From NCBI GenBank assembly GCA_937877655.1, contig CALFJC010000108.1, forward strand, positions 1 to 26,267: a stretch of DNA of 26,267 nucleotides, read 5' to 3'. The notes below the pieces were generated by a model. The model saw only the letters and a list, made by a program, of their open reading frames with translations. It had not been told where the DNA came from and made no database searches. How positions within the stretch are numbered: the stretch's first letter is position 1; each line of letters starts with the position of its first letter. Of this stretch, positions 17,102 to 24,149 are shown piece after piece. This DNA comes from an uncultured Selenomonadales bacterium. Its GTDB lineage: Bacteria; Bacillota; Negativicutes; Selenomonadales; Selenomonadaceae. The translations under genes were made by a program, and so were the position numbers.

Positions 17102-18259
17102 TTAAAACTCAACCCACTTTGAATCATTGTCGGCAGACTCGACGCAACGTTCAACCCATTTGACGCCGATAACTCCTGCCTTTATATCGGGATACCAAAA
17201 ATCAATCGGCTTGCCCGCCTCGCGAAGTTTTATCGCCTTCGCAAAGCGCGTGTAAAGATTGCTCCAAGCCTCGAAAAGTCCTTCAGGATGTCCGCCGCCG
17301 ATTCTGTCGTCTGCCCGCGCATTTTCATACAAATATCCCGCGCCGCGCTGAAGAACACTCGGAGCTTTTCCTTGAACTTCGTAAGCAAGTTGATTCGGAT
17401 GCTCAACGTCCCAAGCGATTGATGCCTTTTCGCCGACAATTCTTAAACGCGCTCCGAATTCCGAACCGGCATTTACGCAACTCGACCAAATGTAGGCAAC
17501 CGCGCCGCTGTCGTATTCCATAATCGTCATTGCGTTATCTTCCAAAGCGCGTCCTTCGACAAAACTTTGACGCGAACACATAAGCCGCTTGATTTTCATT
17601 TCGGGCAAAATCGCTTCGGCAAGATAAACCATGTGCGTTCCGACGTCGCCGAGCACATATGCGGGATCTGCTTTTTTCGGATCTACGCGCCAAGCCGTCG
17701 AGCCCGTTTTTTTCTCGACAGCAACGTTGTGAGCTCCGTGCGCAAATTGCATGTTTATAATTCTGATTTTGCCCAAGTCGCCGTTGGTTGCCATTTGCCG
17801 AGCCTGTTCAATCATTTGATGCCCCGCGTAGCCGTAGGAAATGAACATAACCTTGCCGCTTTTCTCGACGAGTTTTTCAAGCTCTTCCGCTTCCGCAACC
17901 GTGAAACACAACGGCTTTTCGCAATAAACATGAAGTCCCGCCTCAAGTGCCGCCTTTGCAATTTCAAAGTGCGTGAAATTCGGCGTCGCGATTGATACCG
18001 CTTCCACGCCGTCCGAAAGATTTTTTTCTGCCGCAATTAATTCCTTGTAATCGGAATAGCAACGGTTAGGGTCGACGTGCAAATTTTTTCCGAAATCTTT
18101 TCCGCGTTCGGGATTGATGTCGAAGGCACCCGCCACAAGTTCAAAATTTGCGTCGCGAAGTGCCGCGCTCCTGTGAATGTAACCGATTTGACTGCCGCGC
18201 CCGCCGCCAATCATCGCCCGGCGTATCGGACGCTCCGAAATTTTTTCGCCGTTAATCAT
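17102..18259 (-). CDS. Gfo/Idh/MocA-family NAD(P)-dependent oxidoreductase
   Basis: Two-domain dehydrogenase of the glucose-fructose oxidoreductase / inositol dehydrogenase family, 385 residues. The N-terminal Rossmann fold has GGGRGSQIG (residues 18-26), and the family's catalytic lysine is in the EKPLCF motif near residue 115. The C-terminal substrate domain has GDVGTHMVYLAE, giving the usual Asp...His pair. ATG 18259 follows AAAAGGAGAGTGG. It is first in a three-gene operon with two TIM-barrel isomerase-like genes. Its -10 box lacks a -35 match, which fits activator control by the AraC-type gene just upstream. Family members oxidise sugars, inositols or glycosides at a secondary hydroxyl; the substrate here cannot be told from sequence. 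Confidence 0.93.
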   Translation of the reverse strand: MINGEKISERPIRRAMIGGGRGSQIGYIHRSAALRDANFELVAGAFDINPERGKDFGKNLHVDPNRCYSDYKELIAAEKNLSDGVEAVSIATPNFTHFEIAKAALEAGLHVYCEKPLCFTVAEAEELEKLVEKSGKVMFISYGYAGHQMIEQARQMATNGDLGKIRIINMQFAHGAHNVAVEKKTGSTAWRVDPKKADPAYVLGDVGTHMVYLAEAILPEMKIKRLMCSRQSFVEGRALEDNAMTIMEYDSGAVAYIWSSCVNAGSEFGARLRIVGEKASIAWDVEHPNQLAYEVQGKAPSVLQRGAGYLYENARADDRIGGGHPEGLFEAWSNLYTRFAKAIKLREAGKPIDFWYPDIKAGVIGVKWVERCVESADNDSKWVEF

Positions 18260-18292
18260 TTTGCCACTCTCCTTTTATTTTTGGTTGTATCG

Positions 18293-18298
18293 ATTATA
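18293..18298 (-). promoter_or_regulatory. -10 box of the sugar operon, without a -35
   Basis: TATAAT on the minus strand about 34 bases upstream of the oxidoreductase start. The -35 position is GC-rich (GCCGCC), part of a short hairpin, so the promoter probably needs an activator. Confidence 0.5.
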
Positions 18299-18305
18299 AA
18301 ATATC

Positions 18306-18320
18306 CCGCCGCGCAGGCGG
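18306..18320 (-). terminator. Weak hairpin after the AraC-type gene
   Basis: CCGCC pairs with GGCGG around five bases. The minus strand continues ATATTTTATAAT, an AT-rich but not pure T tail. It may be a weak terminator or an attenuating structure before the sugar operon. Confidence 0.3.
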
Positions 18321-18356
18321 CAGAATAAAATCGCCGCCAATTAGCACGAAATAATT

Positions 18357-18890
18357 TTAAAAATGCGTGGGCGAAGTGCCCATAATTTTTTTGAACAACC
18401 GTGAGAAATAATTTAAATCGTAAATGCCGACACGCGCCGCCGCTTCGCCAACCGTCAAATGTTCTTTCTGAATGTATTCGTAAGCCCGAACGACACGCAA
18501 CCGATTTACATAACTGACCGGCGAAAATCCCGTTACGTCACGGAAAATTTTTCGGAAATAATTTTGACTGAACGAATATTTTTCCGCCAAATCATTGAAA
18601 TCGAGATTCTCAGCCAAATTTTTCTCAATGTAAATCAAAACCTCCGCAATAATTTTTTGGTGCGCAGGCGAATACTCCGAAAATTTTTCACGCTGAAAAT
18701 CAATCGCCTGCTTTATCTCCAAAAGTAAAAGTTCCAAGCAATGTTGCTTGATTAACGAAAAGTTTTCGCGGCGGCGATTTTGCTCTTCCAAGCCGTGCCG
18801 CAAAATCGTCGTGACAAAAGCATAATCCGACGGCGCAAGATGAATCACGCCCTGCTTGTTAATGACGTTCAGAAAAATTTTTTCTTCCAA
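18357..18890 (-). CDS. AraC-family transcriptional regulator, short form lacking the sensor domain
   Basis: The C-terminal 100 residues form a typical AraC/XylS double helix-turn-helix: LAEKYSFSQNYFRKIFRDVTGFSPVSYVNRLRVVRAYEYI, a second helix-turn-helix, then LNYFSRLFKKIMGTSPTHF (segments listed in order). The 177-residue protein has only about 75 residues before this, matching the helical linker of full-length members. The roughly 110-residue cupin sugar-sensing domain is absent. The frame opens with TTG 18890 after GGGAGG, and a TAG stop immediately precedes it. Upstream is a promoter candidate and then the divergent ABC-F-like gene, so no room exists for the missing domain. It is probably the regulator of the sugar operon and symporter just downstream. 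Confidence 0.88.
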   Translation of the reverse strand: MEEKIFLNVINKQGVIHLAPSDYAFVTTILRHGLEEQNRRRENFSLIKQHCLELLLLEIKQAIDFQREKFSEYSPAHQKIIAEVLIYIEKNLAENLDFNDLAEKYSFSQNYFRKIFRDVTGFSPVSYVNRLRVVRAYEYIQKEHLTVGEAAARVGIYDLNYFSRLFKKIMGTSPTHF

Positions 18891-18925
18891 CTAGTCCGCC
18901 TCCCGCTCCCCAAAAACTTTTCTTC

Positions 18926-18955
18926 AGTATAATGTTCAAAGAATTTTCCCGACAA
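18926..18955 (-). promoter_or_regulatory. Candidate promoter of the AraC-type gene
   Basis: On the minus strand, TTGTCG (18955-18950), 18 bases, then TATACT (18931-18926), about 35 bases upstream of the TTG start. It supports expression of the short protein as it stands. Confidence 0.5.
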
Positions 18956-18997
18956 TAATGCCGCAACTGAAATTTAGCACAGTGCCGATTAAAAAAT

Positions 18998-19026
18998 TTG
19001 ACAGTTTCAAGGCGTTGTTATATTCT
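18998..19026 (+). promoter_or_regulatory. Candidate promoter of the ABC-F-like gene
   Basis: Consensus TTGACA (18998-19003), 17 bases, then TATTCT (19021-19026). It lies just before the ribosome-binding site AAGGAG and would place the true start at TTG 19048. Confidence 0.6.
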
Positions 19027-19047
19027 TCAAAAAAGGAGTGGAGAAAT

Positions 19048-20121
19048 TTGATACAGATAAAAAATTTGGAGCTGAAACTCGGCAAGCGCGAAATTTTTTC
19101 GGATTTTAATTTGGAAATAGGGCGCGGAGAAAAAGTCGGGATAATCGGCGGCGAGGGCGCGGGCAAATCGACTTTGCTTGACATAATGGCAAAAAGAATC
19201 GAGCCAAACGCGGGCGAAGTTGAAATTTCGGGCGAAGTTTATTCGGTCAACGGAAGCGTCTACGCGGATTTTTCGGAATTGCGAATGGCGGAAATGTCGG
19301 CGATAGAAAAATTAAAAGAAGCCCTGCGCGGACTCAATGACGACGAGATAATTTTGCTCCTTGACGAGCCGACGAAAAATCTTGAATCGGAAGGCGTGGA
19401 GTGGCTGATAAATTTCCTTCTCGAACGCAGAAATTTAACAACCGTCATCGTCAGCAGCGACAGATATTTTTTAAAGGAAACATGCGGACGAATTATTGAA
19501 CTTGGCAACGAGGAAATTGAGCCGATAAAAATTGCCTGCGCGGAACTTTTGCCGCCGACACCTTCGGGCGCAATTCCGATTGTGCTTGAGGCGAACGGCT
19601 TATTAAAAAATCGCGACGGCGAACCGATTTTTAAAGACGTGAGTTTTACAATTCGGCAAGGACAAAAAATTGCGTTTGTTGGGAAAAACGAACGCGGCAA
19701 AACAAAACTCTTAAAAACTTTGGCGACGGCTTATCAAAACCAAGACGAGACGGGCGGCTGTCTGCGCGGGAAAATAAATTTTTCATACGGCGTAAAAGTT
19801 TTTTACATGCCGCGAGTTTACACGGGCGCGGCGGCTAAAACGGAGTTTGACAAATTGGCGTTCGGGACGGCGAATTTTTTACTGCTTGACAATCCGACCG
19901 CTTGCCTTGACTTGCCGACGATTGAGGCGTTGGAAAAAAGTTTAATCGATTTTCCCGGCACGATAATTTTTGTCGACGAGGACAGAGAATTTATTCGGGC
20001 GATAGCGAACAGAATCATGGACATCACGCCGCAAGGCACGGTTGACAGAATCGCCAGCTACGATGATTTTCTTGCCAACGAAACGGTTAAGTTGCAGATT
20101 AAGGAAAAGTACAAAGCTTAG
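19048..20121 (+). CDS. Small, degenerate ABC-F-like protein with two nucleotide-binding domains
   Basis: Soluble tandem ABC protein with no membrane segments, resembling ABC-F ribosome-associated ATPases but only 357 residues against about 500-650. Domain 1 has Walker A GGEGAGKST (34-42) and Walker B ILLLDEPT (Asp106, Glu107). Domain 2 has Walker A GKNERGKT (212-219) and LLLDNPT, with Asn282 in place of the catalytic Glu. Neither domain has an LSGGQ-type signature, and both switch histidines are gone (SSDR at 136-139, DEDR at 310-313). The usual ABC-F linker between domains is also lacking. TTG 19048 is the likely start, after AAGGAG and a TTGACA promoter. The intact frame suggests a kept function, possibly nucleotide binding without normal hydrolysis. 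aroH follows 13 bases downstream. Confidence 0.8.
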   Translation: MIQIKNLELKLGKREIFSDFNLEIGRGEKVGIIGGEGAGKSTLLDIMAKRIEPNAGEVEISGEVYSVNGSVYADFSELRMAEMSAIEKLKEALRGLNDDEIILLLDEPTKNLESEGVEWLINFLLERRNLTTVIVSSDRYFLKETCGRIIELGNEEIEPIKIACAELLPPTPSGAIPIVLEANGLLKNRDGEPIFKDVSFTIRQGQKIAFVGKNERGKTKLLKTLATAYQNQDETGGCLRGKINFSYGVKVFYMPRVYTGAAAKTEFDKLAFGTANFLLLDNPTACLDLPTIEALEKSLIDFPGTIIFVDEDREFIRAIANRIMDITPQGTVDRIASYDDFLANETVKLQIKEKYKA

Positions 20122-20134
20122 GAGGAGATTTCAA

Positions 20135-20503
20135 ATGTCACTTCGGGGGATTCGCGGCGCGGTGACAGTCGACGAAAATTCAAAGGAAAAAATTTGGGCG
20201 GCGGCTCGGCATTTGGTTACAAAAATTTTATCGCAGAACGAATTGCGGGCAGAAAATATCGGCGCGATAATTTTTTCAATGACGGAAGATTTAACCGCCG
20301 CCTTTCCGAGTTCGGCGGTCAGGCAACTGCCCGCCTTCAGATTGGTACCGCTTTTCGATACGCGAGAGCCGGCGATAGAAAATTCCTTGCCGCTGTGCAT
20401 TCGCGTTTTGATTTTGGCGGATCTTGATAAAAGACAAAATGAAGTTCATCACGTGTACTTGGGCGGCGCGAAAAATCTTCGCCCCGACCTTGACAGTGAT
20501 TGA
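20135..20503 (+). CDS. aroH: Chorismate mutase, AroH class
   Basis: Monofunctional chorismate mutase of the Bacillus AroH type (trimeric alpha/beta barrel), converting chorismate to prephenate for phenylalanine and tyrosine. The 122-residue protein opens MSLRGIRGAVTV, with Arg7 matching the active-site arginine of the family. It also has the conserved IIFSMTEDLTAAFPSSAVR, the LPLCIRVLI arginine, and the C-terminal HVYLGGAKNLRPDL with the active-site tyrosine. ATG 20135 follows GGAGGAG. It is 13 bases after the ABC-F-like gene and probably co-transcribed with it. No other aromatic-pathway gene is in the window. Confidence 0.94.
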   Translation: MSLRGIRGAVTVDENSKEKIWAAARHLVTKILSQNELRAENIGAIIFSMTEDLTAAFPSSAVRQLPAFRLVPLFDTREPAIENSLPLCIRVLILADLDKRQNEVHHVYLGGAKNLRPDLDSD

Positions 20504-20520
20504 ACTTCAAGCTGTAAAAT
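20490..20520 (+). promoter_or_regulatory. Candidate promoter of the aldo/keto reductase gene
   Basis: TTGACA (20490-20495) lies inside the end of aroH, 19 bases before TAAAAT (20515-20520). The spacing is long, so this is tentative. Confidence 0.4.
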
Positions 20521-20561
20521 AATTTTAAGCGTATGCAAAAATTTTTGGAGGAGGAATTTTT

Positions 20562-21686
20562 ATGGCTTATCTCGGCGAAGAAATAAAAAAGTTGGGCTTC
20601 GGCTTGATGAGACTTCCGAAACTCGGCGACGAAACCATTGACCTTGAGCAAGTCAAAAAAATGGTCGATTTATTCTTGTCGAAGGGATTCACTTATTTTG
20701 ACACGGCGTGGGCATATCCCGGCAGTGAGGACGCAATTCGTCAGGCATTGGTTGAACGTTATCCGCGTGAAAAATTTCAACTTGCAACGAAAAATGCGGC
20801 GTGGATAAATTGCAAAACTCGCGAAGATGCAATCGGGCAATTTGAAACTTCACTCCGCCAGACGGGCGCGGGTTATTTCGATTTTTATCTTTTGCACAAT
20901 CTCGGCGAGACGCGCACTGAATTTTTTGAACGGTTTAAAATGTGGGATTTTGTTTTTGAAAAGAAGCGCGAAGGTTTGATTAAACATGTCGGTTTTTCTT
21001 TTCACTCGACGCCCGAAGAGCTCGACGAAATTTTGAACAAGCATCCCGAAGCGGAATTCGTTCAGTTGCAAATCAACTACGCGGACTGGGAAAATCCCGC
21101 GATAAAATCTCGCGGCTGTTACGAAGTTGCTCGCAGGCACGGCAAGCCGATTGTCATAATGGAGCCGATTAAAGGCGGCATGTTGGCTAACCCGCCCGAA
21201 GAAGTCGCCGCCGTTTTCAAAGCCGCAAATCCCGACGCGTCGCTGGCATCTTGGGCAATTCGCTTTGCCGCGAGCCTTGACGGCGTGATAACGGTTTTGT
21301 CGGGCATGTCGACGCTTGAGCAAATGGAAAATAATGTTTCCTACATGGAGAATTTCCAACGCCTTAACGATTCGGAGCGGGCGACCGTCGAAAAAGCGCG
21401 AGAAGTTTTGGCAAGCATTCCGATTATCCCTTGCACAACCTGCGATTATTGCGCCAAAGTTTGTCCGCAAAATATCGGCATTTCAGGTTCGTTCACCGCT
21501 TTTAATGTCTTGACGCTTTACAAAGATAAAAAGTTCGCCGAAAATCAATATCGCTGGCTTGTCGAGTGGCACGGAAAAAAATATGCCGGCGAGTGTGTAA
21601 AATGCGGCGCGTGTGAAAAAGTTTGTCCGCAACACATTCCGATTAGAAAAAATCTCATCAAAGTTGCGGCGGCGTTTGGCAGATAA
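20562..21686 (+). CDS. Aldo/keto reductase with C-terminal 4Fe-4S ferredoxin domain
   Basis: Two-domain protein of 374 residues. The aldo/keto reductase barrel shows the catalytic tetrad: Asp47 and Tyr52 in YFDTAWAYPG, Lys77 in LATKNAAW and His112 in YLLHNLGE. Later segments such as VIMEPIKGGML and the NADPH-binding end GVITVLSGMSTLEQMENN follow. The C-terminal 90 residues carry two cluster motifs, CTTCDYCAKVCP and CVKCGACEKVCP, for two [4Fe-4S] clusters. This arrangement is common in anaerobes, where ferredoxin-linked electron flow may replace or join NADPH; the substrate is unknown. ATG 20562 follows GGAGGAGG. A bidirectional terminator follows. Confidence 0.93.
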   Translation: MAYLGEEIKKLGFGLMRLPKLGDETIDLEQVKKMVDLFLSKGFTYFDTAWAYPGSEDAIRQALVERYPREKFQLATKNAAWINCKTREDAIGQFETSLRQTGAGYFDFYLLHNLGETRTEFFERFKMWDFVFEKKREGLIKHVGFSFHSTPEELDEILNKHPEAEFVQLQINYADWENPAIKSRGCYEVARRHGKPIVIMEPIKGGMLANPPEEVAAVFKAANPDASLASWAIRFAASLDGVITVLSGMSTLEQMENNVSYMENFQRLNDSERATVEKAREVLASIPIIPCTTCDYCAKVCPQNIGISGSFTAFNVLTLYKDKKFAENQYRWLVEWHGKKYAGECVKCGACEKVCPQHIPIRKNLIKVAAAFGR

Positions 21687-21703
21687 ATTTTTAACATTTC
21701 AAA

Positions 21704-21739
21704 CAAAAAATCCTCTCCGAATTATCGAAGGGGATTTTT
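21704..21739. terminator. Bidirectional terminator between the reductase and glycosylase genes
   Basis: An 11-bp stem (21710-21720 with 21725-21735, one G-U pair, one mismatch) with loop ATTA has a T run on the plus side and an A run (T on the minus side) on the other. It ends both converging genes. Confidence 0.75.
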
Positions 21740-22320
21740 CATTTGACGCTGAGAAATTTATTGCCTGCCGCGATAAATCGCCAAAGATAATCAGCCGCCG
21801 CGCCCGCATAATCTACGTTGATTCTTTTGGTCGTCGCGACTTCGGCTTGAAAATTTTCGACAGTCTCGATAAAAATTTCTTCGCCGCATAAATCTGCGCC
21901 GTAAAAATTTTTCGTTATGCCCAGAGCTTGAGAGAGTTTGCCCGGTCCCGAACAAAGATCGCGCAGATTTTTTTTGCCGCGCCGAATTTTCATCAGTTCT
22001 ACACCGTCAACGGGTTCCAAGGCTCGAATCAAAACCGCTTCGGGAACATTTTCGACATTGGCAACGACATTCGTACAAATATTTTTGCCGTAAATCAAAA
22101 AGGTATAAACGAATCCGCCCGCGCCGTAAAAAATTTTTGTGCGCTCGGTTTTGCCGCGATAAGAATGCGCCGCCGCATCAATTTTTCCCATGTAAGCTTC
22201 CGTCTCGACGATAATTCCGCTTGTCAAACCTTCGGGCAAATTTGTTACAAGTTTTTTACCGATAAGCTCGCGGGCAACCGTCAAGCCGTCGCGCAAATAA
22301 AATTCTCGCGGAAGTTTCAT
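21739..22320 (-). CDS. 3-methyladenine DNA glycosylase (AAG/MPG family)
   Basis: Excises alkylated and deaminated purines for base-excision repair, 193 residues, the usual bacterial length. Family features: VARELIGKKLV near the start, catalytic Glu in SGIIVETEAYMGKIDAAAHS, the DNA-intercalating and nucleotide-flipping region around KIFYGAGGFVYTFLIYG, CTNVVA, AVLIRALEP, and LCSGPGKLSQALGI near the C-terminus. ATG 22320 lies one base after the stop of the upstream unknown gene, and GGAG lies inside that gene's end, so translation is coupled. It is the last gene of a three-gene unit ending at a hairpin terminator. Confidence 0.94.
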   Translation of the reverse strand: MKLPREFYLRDGLTVARELIGKKLVTNLPEGLTSGIIVETEAYMGKIDAAAHSYRGKTERTKIFYGAGGFVYTFLIYGKNICTNVVANVENVPEAVLIRALEPVDGVELMKIRRGKKNLRDLCSGPGKLSQALGITKNFYGADLCGEEIFIETVENFQAEVATTKRINVDYAGAAADYLWRFIAAGNKFLSVK

Positions 22321-22321
22321 T

Positions 22322-22954
22322 TCAAATGCGTCGCTCCAAATACGGCGTCCATTCGTTTTGATAAAAATTTTTCTCGGCGGAAGAAATACTGTCGGCGTTA
22401 ATGATTGCCTTCAAAAAACCGTCAAGAGATTTCAACTGCTCGGCGTTCAGCGAATCAAGATACCTGTTGCAAATTTCCTTGAACGAAGGTTTTTCGCGAA
22501 GAATTTTGCTGTTTTCACTGCGGACATATTCTGAAATGACAAAGTTATTCGGCTCGCCGAGTGCGTCCACTATTACGCCGAGTTTTTCATCGGAATTGTT
22601 GCCGAGCTTCGCAATGTGACAACCCAACGCGAACGTCCCGATTCTCATGTTGTCGCTTTGCTCAAGGAGTGACGCAAATTTTTTTGCCGCCATAAGTTCG
22701 CCTTCATGAACGCCTTGCGTATGTCCTTCTTTTCGCAGAGATTCATCGTATGCTTTTTTTGTTTCCTGTGCCAAAGAAATTGCAAAGCCGCCGGGAATTA
22801 ATGCGGTGTTAGGATTTTTTGCCGCCTTTTCCACAATTTCTTCCGTCTTATCGAGAACTTTATCGATCTTTTTTTCATCCGTGACGGCAAGCACAAGCGG
22901 AAAGACGGGCGAAGTTTTTATAAAAACTTTTGAAACATCTTTGAAAAACCCCAT
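22322..22954 (-). CDS. Unrecognised helical protein, second gene of the unknown pair
   Basis: I do not recognise this 210-residue protein. It starts MGFFKDVSKVFIKTSPVFPLVLAV, with a moderately hydrophobic stretch at about 14-27 that is too charged around it to be a clear signal. The rest looks helical and charged; KLGNNSDEKLGVIVDALG with the following helices faintly recalls TerB-like helical domains, but this is not firm. ATG 22954 is the likely start, because AGGAGGTG lies just before it and a longer GTG version would begin inside that site. That ribosome-binding site overlaps the stop region of the upstream gene, and the DNA glycosylase starts one base after this gene ends, so all three are tightly coupled. 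Confidence 0.7.
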   Translation of the reverse strand: MGFFKDVSKVFIKTSPVFPLVLAVTDEKKIDKVLDKTEEIVEKAAKNPNTALIPGGFAISLAQETKKAYDESLRKEGHTQGVHEGELMAAKKFASLLEQSDNMRIGTFALGCHIAKLGNNSDEKLGVIVDALGEPNNFVISEYVRSENSKILREKPSFKEICNRYLDSLNAEQLKSLDGFLKAIINADSISSAEKNFYQNEWTPYLERRI

Positions 22955-22966
22955 TAAAAACACCTC

Positions 22967-24070
22967 CTAAATCGAAAAGCCCCACTTCGCGAGTCGCCGA
23001 TTAATTTCGTCCTCCTCCTTGCACAACTCGCCGTCTAAAGTTTTGTGAATAAATTCAAATTGGATTCTGTTAATCGCCGCGCCGTCGTTCAAAATTCTCT
23101 GGAGCGTCACCAAAATTCCGTCTGCGTCAAATTTCATGATACTGCCCGTTGCGCTTACACAGCCGACATTCAAAATTGAAGAGAGCGTGTTTGAATACGT
23201 CAAAATTTTTCGCGTGCGCACTTCATAAAGTTTTGCGTCGTCGCGCTTCGGATTGAAAAAAATTCTGTGACACATCTCGATGAGCTTATTGATTATGACG
23301 GCAAGCGACGCCTCGCAAATTTCTTCGCCCGTTAAAAACTCTGACATGTCGGAAGAAATATTTTTAATCGGCGGCACCGACAATCTAAAAATCTTAAAGA
23401 AATCTTCGCCGCATTGAAATATCTGCCGAATAAATGCCGCGCCGATAATTTTTGGCTCGTTAAGGAGTAATTCGCCCGTCCATTTGAAAATGTCGGCAAC
23501 ATTCGTTTCAGCGTTTATTCGTTGATTGACAACATGATACGACGGCAATTTTTCCGAAAAATTATTTACCGTCAAAGTGTTCGTGGCAATGTTCGCCGTC
23601 CCGATTATCAGCCCCGCCAAAGGATTGTGAGCCAGTGCCTCGCCTTTAATCGGCGCGTCGTAAGGAGTAATTCCTTTGGAAAAATCATTTGAAATTTGTT
23701 CGACGGTGGCGGGCGTGAATTCATAAGTTTTTGTGCCTTCGGACTTCGTGAGCTCTTTGTAGGCTTGAGAAGATTTTTCGGCTACGGTTTTGATGACACC
23801 AACGAAAGCCCAACGCAAAGTTTGCAAAGAGGCGGCAAGCATTAAAATTCCCATGTCTAAAGCCGTCAAAGAAGTTTTTTGTTCAAAATCTGCAAGTGCT
23901 TTCTCATAATTTTTTATGTACTTATCGGTCGCGGCGGCAATTTCTTTTTCGTCAGACATGAGCATTGATTGATAATCCGGCTTTGATACATTTTTGGTTT
24001 TAAATCCTTCAGCCCAATCGTATCGGCGAGATTTTCTGCGCGATCTCAAATTCTCAAATTCATTTATCAC
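22967..24070 (-). CDS. Unrecognised protein, first gene of the unknown pair
   Basis: I do not recognise this 367-residue protein. A basic N-terminus (LRSRRKSRRYDW) is followed by a charged helical part, a hydrophobic helix at about 65-90 (LDMGILMLAASLQTLRWAF), and a Gly/Ala/Thr-rich stretch NPLAGLIIGTANIATNTLT near 150. The rest is mixed helical, with ILNVGCVSATGSIMKFDADG near 310. It may be membrane-associated, but no signal peptide is seen. GTG 24070 is the likely start: AAGGAGG lies five bases before it, and the ATG at 24097 is part of the TATAAT promoter box. It leads the operon with the 210-residue protein and DNA glycosylase. Confidence 0.7.
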   Translation of the reverse strand: MINEFENLRSRRKSRRYDWAEGFKTKNVSKPDYQSMLMSDEKEIAAATDKYIKNYEKALADFEQKTSLTALDMGILMLAASLQTLRWAFVGVIKTVAEKSSQAYKELTKSEGTKTYEFTPATVEQISNDFSKGITPYDAPIKGEALAHNPLAGLIIGTANIATNTLTVNNFSEKLPSYHVVNQRINAETNVADIFKWTGELLLNEPKIIGAAFIRQIFQCGEDFFKIFRLSVPPIKNISSDMSEFLTGEEICEASLAVIINKLIEMCHRIFFNPKRDDAKLYEVRTRKILTYSNTLSSILNVGCVSATGSIMKFDADGILVTLQRILNDGAAINRIQFEFIHKTLDGELCKEEDEINRRLAKWGFSI

Positions 24071-24095
24071 AATCGCCTCCTTAAAATTTTTTTCC

Positions 24096-24123
24096 ATTAT
24101 AACAAAAAAATCCCCGCCGTAAA
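24096..24123 (-). promoter_or_regulatory. Candidate promoter of the unknown pair and glycosylase
   Basis: On the minus strand, TTTACG (24123-24118), 16 bases, then TATAAT (24101-24096) preceded by TGT (extended -10). It rules out ATG 24097 as the start of the first gene. Confidence 0.55.
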
Positions 24124-24136
24124 TTTTTGACGGGGA
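24104..24136 (-). terminator. Terminator after potD
   Basis: TCCCCG (24111-24116) pairs with CGGGGA (24131-24136). The minus strand continues with seven T (24110-24104). It lies 14 bases past the potD stop and overlaps the next promoter. Confidence 0.75.
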
Positions 24137-24149
24137 AAAATTTTTTTAA

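Noticed and set aside
18958..19047. 30-codon N-terminal extension of the ABC-F-like protein
   Set aside because: It covers the TTGACA promoter and the AAGGAG site; TTG 19048 fits the family start.
20042..20134. 31-codon extension of AroH
   Set aside because: It overlaps the end of the ABC-F-like gene out of frame; ATG 20135 has GGAGGAG and the conserved opening MSLRGIRG.
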